DNA of 14,180 nt from an uncultured Clostridia bacterium (GTDB taxonomy: Bacteria > Bacillota > Clostridia > TANB77 > CAG-508), in contig CANQJY010000022.1 in assembly GCA_947624365.1 (NCBI GenBank), forward strand, positions 1 through 14,180, in the 5' to 3' direction. The notes beneath the pieces were generated by a model that was given only the letters and a program-made list of their open reading frames with translations, made no database searches and was not told where the DNA came from. Below are positions 5,153 through 11,938 of this stretch, piece after piece. Position 1 is the stretch's first letter. Each line of letters opens with the position of its first letter. Position numbers and translations under genes: made by a program.

Positions 5153-7171
5153 ATGAAACAGAGAAAAGAAGCAGGAATAACAATAATTTCATTAATAATT
5201 ACAATTATAGCAATAACTATATTAGCATTTCCAATTATTATGAATTTAGGTAACAATGTTGAATTACAAAAACTAACATATCTACGTAGTGATATTGATA
5301 ATTTAACACAAAAAGTATCTGACTTTTATAATGAATATGGTGAAATACCAGGCAGTATAATTTATACAGCTGTTGGTGATTTAAAAGAAGTTCTAAATTC
5401 TGCAGAATTAACGAGTAATTTCTATGTAATTGATTTACAAGCAATACAAGGAATAAGCTTACATTATGGAAAAGATTATGAAAAAGTAAAAAATACAGAT
5501 ACAAGTACAGCAAATAAATATGGAGACTTATATATTGTAAATGAACAGACACATAATGTTTTTTATGTACAAGGAATTCAATTAAGAGAAAAAGATGGAG
5601 TAAAAATATATTATACAAATCATGATGTTACAGAAAATACTTCAGGATTAAATATTGTAAATCCACCAGAGATATTAACAGGAATGAAAAGAATAATGTA
5701 TAAAGTACCAACAAACACAACAAAAGGTACAATAATTGAAGAAGATGATGATAACTTTAATGAAAGTGATTGGTATTCTTATGAAGATAAAAGATGGGCA
5801 AATGCACAAACCCAAGATGGTAGCATATGGGTATGGATACCAAGATTTGCCTACAAAATAGTATCAAAACCGACATATGGAAGTGATGGTAGAACTCAAG
5901 AAGGTGGAACAATTAGTGTAAAATTCTTAATAGGAACATCAGATAATTATTACGATGATGATGGAAGTATAAAAACAGCACAAAGACAAAAAACAAAAAA
6001 AGAGACAATTGACACAACTGCAGATTATACTGTTCATCCAGCATTTACAAATGAAACTGGTATTGGATATGCCAATGGAGGATGGGATAAAGAATTAACA
6101 GGAATTTGGGTAGCAAAATTTGAGGCAGGATATCCACAAGGAAATAATGAAGCACCAGTTAAAGAAAGTAGTCAAAAATATAGCCAAAACACGGTATGGG
6201 TAAAAGCTATAGAAGCGGGAACAAGTGCAGATTCAGACCAGCCAGCAAGAAATTGGTTAGATGGAATATATGGCTCTAAAGAAACATCCATAAAATATCC
6301 AACTTTCCAGGGACTTAGTTATTCTATGAATTATATCAATCATAATGATGCTTTTAATATTTCAAAGTCATTAACAGAAACAGGAAATATTTATGGATTT
6401 ACAAGCAATACAGCTGATAGCCATTTAATGAAAGATAGTGAATGGGGAGCAGTAGCATATTTAAGCCAAAGCCAATATGGATTAAATGGAACTGATATCC
6501 ATATTAACAATATTACTTTAGAGAGTGGACGAAGGACAAGAACATCAGAAGATGGGCAGACAGAAGTTGATAGTGTATATGCTGTAACAGGTGTTACAAC
6601 TAGAACAACAGATGGAAATGGAGTAACTACAACAATTGATGAAATAAATAGTATAGAAAGAAATATACCAAGTTCAAAAGGAATATATACATGGAATCAG
6701 CAAAATGGAGAAGGATCTAGTTCAACAGGAAACATTTATGGAATTTATGACTTAAGTGGTGGTTTATGGGAAAGAACAGCAGCTTATGTGGTAAATGGTA
6801 ATGAAAACTTAAAATATTACGGAAAGAGTCTCGCATATAATGGAAATACATTACGAACAGAAAGCACAAAATATATTACTGTATATCAAAAGGGAGAAGA
6901 AAGTAGTGATGAAGATAATACGGCTAGACAAAAAAATTATGAGGCTAACGACGAGGTATATGGTAGTGCAATACACGAGACATCTAAATCCGGAACGGGA
7001 AACACTGGATGGTTTGGAGATTATTCTTGCTTTCTCGCTTCAATCTGGCCGTTTTCGTCTCGCGGTGGATACTTTGTGGATAGTAGTCATGCTGGTTTGT
7101 TCAGGTTCCAGGGTACTGCTGGAACTGGTCATTTTGGGTGTGGTTTCCGTGCAGTATTAATTGCAAATTAG
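5153..7171 (+). CDS. Pilin-like-anchored FGE/C-type-lectin-fold surface protein, putative DGR target
   Basis: A 672-residue protein. ATG 5153 follows AAAGGGTG; a GTG at 5144 overlaps that site. Residues 8-32 (GITIISLIITIIAITILAF onward) form a type IV pilin-like hydrophobic N-terminus, without the usual Glu at +5. LRSDIDNLTQKVSDFYNEYG-IPG (about 44-67) is pseudopilin-like. From about residue 205 on, repeated aromatic motifs typical of the formylglycine-generating-enzyme/C-type-lectin superfamily appear: DGSIWVWIPRFAYKI (222-236), DSHLMKDSEWGAVAYLS (422-438) and TGNIYGIYDLSGGLWERTAAYV (525-546). The C-terminus (about 620-669) carries the ..PF..RGG......AGLF.F....G......GFRAVL pattern of DGR variable proteins. 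It is probably exported, anchored to the membrane or a pilus-like structure, and binds ligands through a diversifiable face. Catalytic FGE activity is not expected. The gene separates spoIVFB from minD. Confidence 0.88.
   Translation: MKQRKEAGITIISLIITIIAITILAFPIIMNLGNNVELQKLTYLRSDIDNLTQKVSDFYNEYGEIPGSIIYTAVGDLKEVLNSAELTSNFYVIDLQAIQGISLHYGKDYEKVKNTDTSTANKYGDLYIVNEQTHNVFYVQGIQLREKDGVKIYYTNHDVTENTSGLNIVNPPEILTGMKRIMYKVPTNTTKGTIIEEDDDNFNESDWYSYEDKRWANAQTQDGSIWVWIPRFAYKIVSKPTYGSDGRTQEGGTISVKFLIGTSDNYYDDDGSIKTAQRQKTKKETIDTTADYTVHPAFTNETGIGYANGGWDKELTGIWVAKFEAGYPQGNNEAPVKESSQKYSQNTVWVKAIEAGTSADSDQPARNWLDGIYGSKETSIKYPTFQGLSYSMNYINHNDAFNISKSLTETGNIYGFTSNTADSHLMKDSEWGAVAYLSQSQYGLNGTDIHINNITLESGRRTRTSEDGQTEVDSVYAVTGVTTRTTDGNGVTTTIDEINSIERNIPSSKGIYTWNQQNGEGSSSTGNIYGIYDLSGGLWERTAAYVVNGNENLKYYGKSLAYNGNTLRTESTKYITVYQKGEESSDEDNTARQKNYEANDEVYGSAIHETSKSGTGNTGWFGDYSCFLASIWPFSSRGGYFVDSSHAGLFRFQGTAGTGHFGCGFRAVLIAN
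7010..7162 (+). other. Putative DGR variable region (VR)
   Basis: This is the 3' end of the surface-protein gene, encoding residues 620-670. Adenine drops from 57 of 120 bases (6841-6960) to 15 of 120 (7021-7140), and G+C rises from 39 to 57 of 120. Many codons between the invariant PF, RGG, AG(L)F and GFRAVL anchors are NNC or NNT (TAT, TGC, CTC, GCT, ATC, TCT, TAC, TTT, CAT). That is the outcome expected when AAC/AAT codons of a template repeat are mutagenised at adenine. The invariant 3' end (about 7136-7159) is where an IMH-type initiation site would lie. Exact boundaries cannot be set without the template repeat. Confidence 0.72.
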
Positions 7172-7208
7172 TGTTTTGGGTGTAACATTAATAAAAATAG
7201 TATAATTT

Positions 7209-7250
7209 TATGTAGGAAAAAGGCAAATAAAAATGTCATTTTCCTACATA
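7209..7250 (+). repeat. 12-bp-stem inverted repeat after the putative VR
   Basis: TATGTAGGAAAA (7209-7220) pairs perfectly with TTTTCCTACATA (7239-7250) around an 18-base loop, starting 38 bases after the stop codon. It is separate from the terminator at 7265-7298. Hairpins or cruciforms downstream of the VR assist homing in some DGRs, although those described are closer to the VR and have shorter loops. It could instead be a mRNA 3'-end stabiliser or weak terminator. Confidence 0.6.
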
Positions 7251-7264
7251 TTTATATTTAGAAC

Positions 7265-7298
7265 AAATAGAAAAATCTTGAATTTTTCTGTTTTTTTA
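7265..7298 (+). terminator. Intrinsic terminator of the surface-protein gene
   Basis: AAATAGAAAAAT (7265-7276) pairs with ATTTTTCTGTTT (7282-7293, one G-T pair) around a five-base loop. The descending arm runs into a T7 tract (7291-7297). It lies just before the minD promoter and separates the two transcription units. Confidence 0.65.
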
Positions 7299-7309
7299 TG
7301 CAAACCCAA

Positions 7310-7338
7310 TTGACTTTTAGGCAAATTCATTATATTAT
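7310..7338 (+). promoter_or_regulatory. Sigma-A-type promoter of minD-minE-rodA
   Basis: TTGACT (7310-7315), a 17-base spacer and TATTAT (7333-7338), 47 bases before the minD ATG. The location directly after a terminator fits an independent promoter for the division operon. Confidence 0.7.
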
Positions 7339-7385
7339 AGTAATATCAAAATTTGAGCATGACAAATCCTAAGGAGGAAGTAAAT

Positions 7386-8177
7386 ATGGGAGAAGTAATT
7401 GTAATCACATCTGGTAAAGGTGGAGTAGGGAAAACAACAACAACAGCAAATTTAGGAGCAAGTTTAGCAGTAGAAGGCAAAAAAGTAGCTTTAATTGATA
7501 CAGATATCGGTTTAAGAAACTTAGATGTTGTTATGGGATTAGAAAACCGAATTGTATATGACATTGTAGATGTTGTAGAAAAAAAGTGCAAATTAAGACA
7601 AGCCCTTATTAAAGATAAAAGATTTAAAGAACTATACCTATTACCAGCAGCTCAAACAAGAGATAAAAGTGCAGTAAATGAAGAACAAATGAAAGAATTA
7701 ACAGGAAAATTAAAAGAAGAATTTGATTATATTTTAATTGATTGTCCAGCAGGAATAGAACAAGGATTTAAAAACGCTATAGCAGGAGCTGATAGAGCTA
7801 TTGTTGTTACAACAGCTGAAATATCTGCAATCCGTGACGCTGATAGAATTATAGGACTTTTAGAATCATCAGAAATAAAAAATCCAGAATTAGTCATTAA
7901 CAGGATTAGACCAAACATGATAAAAAAAGGCGAAATGATGGATGTAGATGATATTGTAGATTTATTATCCATAAATCTAATAGGAGTAGTTCCAGATGAT
8001 GAATATATCATAACACAAACAAACAAAGGTGAACCTGTAATACAAAATAGAAAAGCACCATCAGGAAAAGCATATATGGAAATTGCAAAAAGAGTATTAG
8101 GAGAAAAAATAGAAGTAACAATACCTGGAACAGAAAAAGGCTTTTTTGCCAAACTAAAACGTATATTTAAAAGATAA
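7386..8177 (+). CDS. minD: Septum site-determining protein MinD
   Basis: A 263-residue ParA/MinD-family ATPase that, when ATP-bound, attaches to the membrane and helps place the division septum. The deviant Walker A motif GKGGVGKTT occupies residues 10-18 (signature lysine K11), the switch region has D-T-D-I-G-L-R-N-LD, and Walker B is YILIDCPAG. The C-terminal basic amphipathic helix FFAKLKRIFKR is the MinD membrane-targeting sequence. The ATG at 7386 follows AAGGAGGA by seven bases; an upstream in-frame TTG (7353) would include the ribosome binding site. minC, normally upstream in clostridia, is not present; the surface-protein gene occupies that position. minE follows after 33 bases. Confidence 0.96.
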   Translation: MGEVIVITSGKGGVGKTTTTANLGASLAVEGKKVALIDTDIGLRNLDVVMGLENRIVYDIVDVVEKKCKLRQALIKDKRFKELYLLPAAQTRDKSAVNEEQMKELTGKLKEEFDYILIDCPAGIEQGFKNAIAGADRAIVVTTAEISAIRDADRIIGLLESSEIKNPELVINRIRPNMIKKGEMMDVDDIVDLLSINLIGVVPDDEYIITQTNKGEPVIQNRKAPSGKAYMEIAKRVLGEKIEVTIPGTEKGFFAKLKRIFKR

Positions 8178-8210
8178 TGAAATAATTGCAAGAGGAAGGG
8201 GTAAAGAATA

Positions 8211-8672
8211 ATGTTTGAAAGCATTATAAAATTCTTTAACAAAATAAAAAACAAAGATGAAAAAAAGGAAACATCTAAATCAAAAGATGCAGCAAAAGAG
8301 AGATTGCATCTAGTATTAATGCAAGATAGAGCAAATGTATCAGCTGACTTTCTAGAATTAATGAAACAAGAAATCATAGAAGTAATAAAGAAATATATAG
8401 AAGTAGATGAAAAAGCAATAGATGTTAGATTAACAAATAAAGAAAATGAAGATGGTACAAATGGCGCACCAGCCTTATATGCAAACATTCCAATTGTTAG
8501 TATTAAAAATGAAGCAAGAAAAGTAGACAAAAAGCAGGTAGAAGAGAAAAAAGAAAAAGAAGTAAAAGTAGAAGAAGAACAACCTGAAGAAAAACAAGAG
8601 GAACAAATTGAAGAAGAATCAAAATCAGAAGAAGAACAGCATAATGAAAATGAAGAGGAAATCGAAGAATGA
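8211..8672 (+). CDS. minE: Cell division topological specificity factor MinE, with long acidic tail
   Basis: MinE stimulates MinD ATPase and confines division inhibition to the poles. Residues 1-13 (MFESIIKFFNKIK) form the amphipathic membrane-binding start. Residues 28-48 (AAKERLHLVLMQDRANVSADF) are the MinD-contact region, and the topological domain continues to about residue 100 (VDVRLTN-like DVRLTN, then ALYANIPIVSIKN). Ordinary MinE proteins end here at about 85-100 residues, but this one is 153 residues long. Its tail is rich in Glu/Lys/Gln: 23 of the last 43 residues are Glu. The tail is likely disordered. The gene's TGA overlaps the rodA ATG, so the two are translationally coupled. 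Confidence 0.93.
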   Translation: MFESIIKFFNKIKNKDEKKETSKSKDAAKERLHLVLMQDRANVSADFLELMKQEIIEVIKKYIEVDEKAIDVRLTNKENEDGTNGAPALYANIPIVSIKNEARKVDKKQVEEKKEKEVKVEEEQPEEKQEEQIEEESKSEEEQHNENEEEIEE

Positions 8673-9775
8673 GAAAAAGAGAATTAAAAAATATGGAGTG
8701 GGCAATTGCTGTTATTGCAATTATTTTATCTATTATTGGATTAGTAGCCCTATTCTCAGCAACGCAAAATACTGAATATGATGAATTTCAAAAACAACTG
8801 ATATGGTTTGGAATAAGCCTAGCAACGATGATAGCCTTTATGTTTATTAATTACGAGACACTTGTTAGGCTATCTCCATTTTTTTATGGAGCATTTTTAT
8901 TACTATTAATAGCAGTTTTATTTACAAAACCAATTAATGGTGCAAGTAGTTGGTTCACAATTGGAGGTTTTTCATTTCAACCAGGAGAATTTGCTAAAAT
9001 ATTTGTAATTTTATTTTTAACTATGGTAATAAATAAAATTCAACAAAAAGGGAAACAAGAGATTAATAGACCAACAAGAATTTTAATTATATTAACAATA
9101 TTAGCAGTTCCACTATTTTTAATTATAAAACAACCAGATTATGGTACAGCAATTGCATTTATTATTGCAACAGCATTAATGTTATTGTCAGCAGAAATTG
9201 ATAAAAAATACGTAATATCAGTTATTTTATTAATAATTGTAGCAGTCCCACTAGTATATAACTTTGTATTACCAGAACATGCTAAAACAAGAATTGACAT
9301 ATTCTTAAATCCAGAATCAGATCCAAGAGGAGCAGGTTATAATATTTTACAATCAAAATTGGCAATAGGAGCAGGTGGACTTACTGGAATGGGGCTATTA
9401 AAAGGTAATCAAACTCAATTAGGATTTTTATATCCAAAAACAACAGACTTCATATTTTCTGTTATTGGAGAAGAAATGGGATTTCTAATAGCAGGTTTAA
9501 TTATAATTTTATGTGTCGTTCTAGTAACAAAAATATTATACATTGCAAAAACAGCTAAAGATAGCACAGGAACATTAATTGCAGCAGGAATAGCAGGAGT
9601 TTTTATGTTCCACATAATAGAAAATATAGGCATGGTTATGGGACTATTACCTATTACTGGTGTACCACTACCTTTTATAAGCTATGGTGGAAGTTCAATG
9701 ATAACTAATTATATGATGATAGGAATTTTATTAAATATTAGTGGAAAAAGACAAAAATCAATATTTGTAAAATAA
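8669..9775 (+). CDS. rodA: RodA/FtsW-type SEDS peptidoglycan polymerase
   Basis: A 368-residue polytopic membrane protein with about ten hydrophobic segments. SEDS landmarks are NGASSWFTIGGFSFQPGEFAK (90-110), KQPDYGTA (154-161), the key acidic residue D260 in YPKTTDFIFSVIGEEMGF, and PLPFISYGGSSM near the C-terminus. It polymerises glycan strands from lipid II together with a class B penicillin-binding protein. RodA (elongation) is favoured over FtsW because of the length, lack of a long cytoplasmic tail, and the common clostridial min-rodA linkage; sequence alone does not settle this. The start ATG overlaps the minE stop (ATGA), with GAGGAAA about eight bases upstream. A cognate penicillin-binding protein gene is not in the window. 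Confidence 0.92.
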   Translation: MRKRELKNMEWAIAVIAIILSIIGLVALFSATQNTEYDEFQKQLIWFGISLATMIAFMFINYETLVRLSPFFYGAFLLLLIAVLFTKPINGASSWFTIGGFSFQPGEFAKIFVILFLTMVINKIQQKGKQEINRPTRILIILTILAVPLFLIIKQPDYGTAIAFIIATALMLLSAEIDKKYVISVILLIIVAVPLVYNFVLPEHAKTRIDIFLNPESDPRGAGYNILQSKLAIGAGGLTGMGLLKGNQTQLGFLYPKTTDFIFSVIGEEMGFLIAGLIIILCVVLVTKILYIAKTAKDSTGTLIAAGIAGVFMFHIIENIGMVMGLLPITGVPLPFISYGGSSMITNYMMIGILLNISGKRQKSIFVK

Positions 9776-9795
9776 GCACATTTTGGGAGAAAATA

Positions 9796-10770
9796 ATGTA
9801 TTTAAAACCAATCAAAATAGGAAACCTAGAGATAGAAAATAATATATTTTTAGCGCCAATGGCAGGAATTACAGATAAAGCCTATAGAAAAATTTGCAAA
9901 AAATTTGGGGCAGGTCTAGTATGTACTGAAATGATAAGCAGTAGAGCAATCTTTCATGATGATACCAAAACGAAATTACTTATGGATGTAGAAGGAGAAA
10001 AAAAACCAATAAGTTTTCAAATCTTTGGTAGTGAAGAAGAAAGCATGGCATTTGCAACTAAATATATAAATAACAAAGCAGATATTATAGATATAAATAT
10101 GGGATGTCCAGCACCAAAAGTTGTAAAAAATGGTGATGGTAGCAAATTATTATTAGACATACCAAAAGCTGAAAAAATAATTAAAGCTGTTGTTAAAAAT
10201 ACTAATAAGCCAGTAACAGTAAAAATAAGAAAAGGATGGGACATTAATAATTTTGTAGCAGTTGAATTTGCACAAATGGCAGAAAATGCAGGAGTATCTG
10301 CTATTACAATCCATGGAAGAACAAGGTCTGAATTTTATTCTGGTAAAGCAGATTGGGATGCAATAAAAAAGGTAAAAGAAGCTGTTAATATTCCTGTTAT
10401 TGGAAATGGAGATATTATAGATGAACAAACAGCTTATCAGATGTTTGAAACAACAGGTGTAGATGCTATTATGATTGCAAGAGGAACCTTTGGAAATCCA
10501 TGGATATTCCAAAGGATACAACATTTTTTAAAAACAGGAAATAAATTACCAGAAGTAACAAAGGAAGAAAAATTAGAAGTAATAAAAGAACATATTAACT
10601 TAGAATTAGAAGAAAAACCAGAAATAACAGCTATCAGAGAATTAAGAAAACCAATAGCATGGTATACAAAAGGACTGAAAAATTCTAGTGAATTTCGTGA
10701 TAAAATTAATCAAATAGAAAATGCAAGTGAATTAATTAATGAAATAGAAACATATTTTGCAAGTTTATAA
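9796..10770 (+). CDS. dusB: tRNA-dihydrouridine synthase (DusB type)
   Basis: A 324-residue flavoenzyme that reduces uridine to dihydrouridine in tRNA using FMN and NADPH. The TIM-barrel FMN site starts with LAPMAGITDKAYRKICKKFGA (19-39), and the catalytic cysteine is C104 in NMGCPAPKV. TVKIRKGWD, ITIHGRTRSEFYSGKADW and VIGNGDI form the substrate and FMN loops. GVDAIMIARGTFGNPWIF is the phosphate-binding end of the barrel, followed by a helical C-terminal domain. Length and motifs fit the Firmicutes DusB group. GGGAGA lies seven bases before the ATG. The gene follows rodA by 20 bases with no terminator between, so it is probably read from the min promoter. A clear terminator follows. Confidence 0.95.
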   Translation: MYLKPIKIGNLEIENNIFLAPMAGITDKAYRKICKKFGAGLVCTEMISSRAIFHDDTKTKLLMDVEGEKKPISFQIFGSEEESMAFATKYINNKADIIDINMGCPAPKVVKNGDGSKLLLDIPKAEKIIKAVVKNTNKPVTVKIRKGWDINNFVAVEFAQMAENAGVSAITIHGRTRSEFYSGKADWDAIKKVKEAVNIPVIGNGDIIDEQTAYQMFETTGVDAIMIARGTFGNPWIFQRIQHFLKTGNKLPEVTKEEKLEVIKEHINLELEEKPEITAIRELRKPIAWYTKGLKNSSEFRDKINQIENASELINEIETYFASL

Positions 10771-10805
10771 AAGAGCCAAAGAAGTTATTCTAAAGGCTCT
10801 TTTTG
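10769..10805 (+). terminator. Intrinsic terminator after dusB
   Basis: AAAAGAGCC (10769-10777), overlapping the dusB stop codon, pairs with GGCTCTTTT (10795-10803). The loop is 17 bases and the descending arm continues into T-richness. It probably ends the minD-minE-rodA-dusB transcript. Confidence 0.75.
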
Positions 10806-10868
10806 TATTCTGTAAACGAATAAAATATAGCATTTGGAATAAGAATGAAAAAAGGAGTGATTTAAAAA

Positions 10869-11471
10869 ATGAAAAAGAGAAATATATTATATTTGCTGTT
10901 GATAATTGTAGTTATTGTTATTTTAGGGATTTTCATTAAAAATATGACTAAAAGCACAAAAATAGGGAATACTAACATTAGTCAAGAAATTGATATTTTT
11001 AATATTAGTTCATATGAAGCAACCATTGACATAACAGTATATAGCAATAAAAATGAAAATAAGTATAAAATAAAGCAAAAATGCAAAAGCGGGGTTGAAA
11101 GTTCACAAGAAATTATTGAACCAAGTAATATAGCAGGTGTTAAAATAATACAAGAGGAAAATCAACTAAAAATAGAAAATAGCAAATTAAATTTAACAAA
11201 AATAATAGAAAACTATCCATATATAACAGATAATTGTATAGATTTAGATAGTTTTGTAAAAGACTATAAACAAAACGAAACAAGTAATATGAAAGAGGAA
11301 AATGATACTATTATTTTAGAAACTACATCAAATACACAAAATCCATATATAAAGCATAAAACATTAACAATTGATAAAAAAACAGGTAAGCCATTAAAAA
11401 TGGAAATAAAAGCAGATAACCAAAAAACTTCAATTTACATATTATATAGTGAGGTAAAGATAAAAAATTAA
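10869..11471 (+). CDS. GerS/YdcC-like membrane-anchored protein (LolA-type fold suspected)
   Basis: A 200-residue protein with a basic start and one N-terminal hydrophobic helix (about 5-24), followed by a hydrophilic domain that is probably extracytoplasmic. No lipobox cysteine is present, so it is membrane-anchored and not a lipoprotein. The domain reads like a beta-rich LolA-type fold: SYEATIDITVYSNKNENKYKIKQ, then an IAGVKIIQEENQLKIENSKL stretch, then LTIDKKTGKPLKMEIKAD and a terminal strand. In Bacillus ydcC, and in Clostridioides gerS, a LolA-like membrane protein involved in sporulation or germination sits upstream of alr and the mazEF-type genes. Here mazF follows 74 bases on, so the same locus is inferred. 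AGGAGTGA precedes the ATG. Family assignment is an inference from weak sequence resemblance plus synteny. Confidence 0.6.
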   Translation: MKKRNILYLLLIIVVIVILGIFIKNMTKSTKIGNTNISQEIDIFNISSYEATIDITVYSNKNENKYKIKQKCKSGVESSQEIIEPSNIAGVKIIQEENQLKIENSKLNLTKIIENYPYITDNCIDLDSFVKDYKQNETSNMKEENDTIILETTSNTQNPYIKHKTLTIDKKTGKPLKMEIKADNQKTSIYILYSEVKIKN

Positions 11472-11545
11472 AAAAATATATTTTTACTTCGAACTAATAA
11501 AAAGAATAAAAGACTTGACAATAAATGAACCTAGGAGTGAAGATA

Positions 11546-11890
11546 ATGACAATAAAAAGAGGAGATATGTTTTATGCAGATTTAAGTCCAGTAGTTGGAT
11601 CAGAACAAGGAGGAATAAGACCAGTATTAATTATTCAAAATGATTTAGGAAATAAATATAGTCCTACTGTTATTGCTGCAGCAATAACATCACAAACAAC
11701 AAAAACAAAACTCCCAACACATATAGAAGTAGATTCAAAATCATGTGGATTAAAAAGTGATTCTGTTATATTAACAGAACAAATTAGAACAATAGATAAA
11801 AGTAGACTAAAAGAAAAGATAGGGCATATAGAAGATGAAAATGTAATAAATAAAATTAATGATGCTTTAGGAATTAGTTTTGGATTATGA
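11546..11890 (+). CDS. mazF: MazF/EndoA-type mRNA interferase
   Basis: A 114-residue type II toxin ribonuclease closely matching the Firmicutes EndoA/NdoA group in length and pattern. KRGDMFYADLSPVVGSEQGG (4-23) and IRPVLIIQND (24-33) form the core. R25 and T48 fall at the positions of the catalytic Arg and Thr of B. subtilis EndoA, which cleaves at UACAU. The C-terminus has the family's LTEQIRTIDKSRL and DALGISFGL. The ATG at 11546 follows AGGAGTGA (11533-11540) by five bases; an in-frame ATG at 11525 is less well placed. A CopG/RHH antitoxin gene usually lies directly upstream, but none is present here. A TTGACA occurs at 11515-11520, but no properly spaced -10 was found. Confidence 0.93.
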   Translation: MTIKRGDMFYADLSPVVGSEQGGIRPVLIIQNDLGNKYSPTVIAAAITSQTTKTKLPTHIEVDSKSCGLKSDSVILTEQIRTIDKSRLKEKIGHIEDENVINKINDALGISFGL

Positions 11891-11902
11891 TAATATAAAA
11901 AC

Positions 11903-11928
11903 AAAAACCTCTCAAAAGAGGGGTTTTT
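11903..11928. terminator. Bidirectional terminator between mazF and the HD-GYP gene
   Basis: AAAAACCTCTC (11903-11913) pairs with GAGGGGTTTTT (11918-11928, one G-T) around an AAAA loop. There is a T-run on the plus strand, and on the minus strand a T-run formed by the A-rich 5' side. It serves two convergent genes ending at 11890 (plus) and 11939 (minus). Confidence 0.85.
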
Positions 11929-11938
11929 ATATTATAAT

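Noticed and set aside
6840..7160. An overlapping plus-strand frame of 106 codons inside the surface-protein gene
   Set aside because: It has no ribosome binding site, runs inside a well-supported gene, and is open mainly because the 3' end is poor in A and stop codons.
7727..8530. A long minus-strand open frame (267 codons) opposite minD and minE
   Set aside because: minD and minE are unmistakable on the plus strand; the antisense frame has no recognisable motif and arises from A-rich codons.
10757..10939. A 60-codon plus-strand frame across the dusB terminator
   Set aside because: It starts inside dusB, crosses a strong terminator hairpin and overlaps the start of the GerS-like gene.
11515..11548. 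TTGACA at 11515 as a dedicated mazF promoter
   Set aside because: The nearest -10-like box (GATAAT, 11542-11547) is 21 bases away and overlaps the mazF start codon, so spacing and position are wrong.
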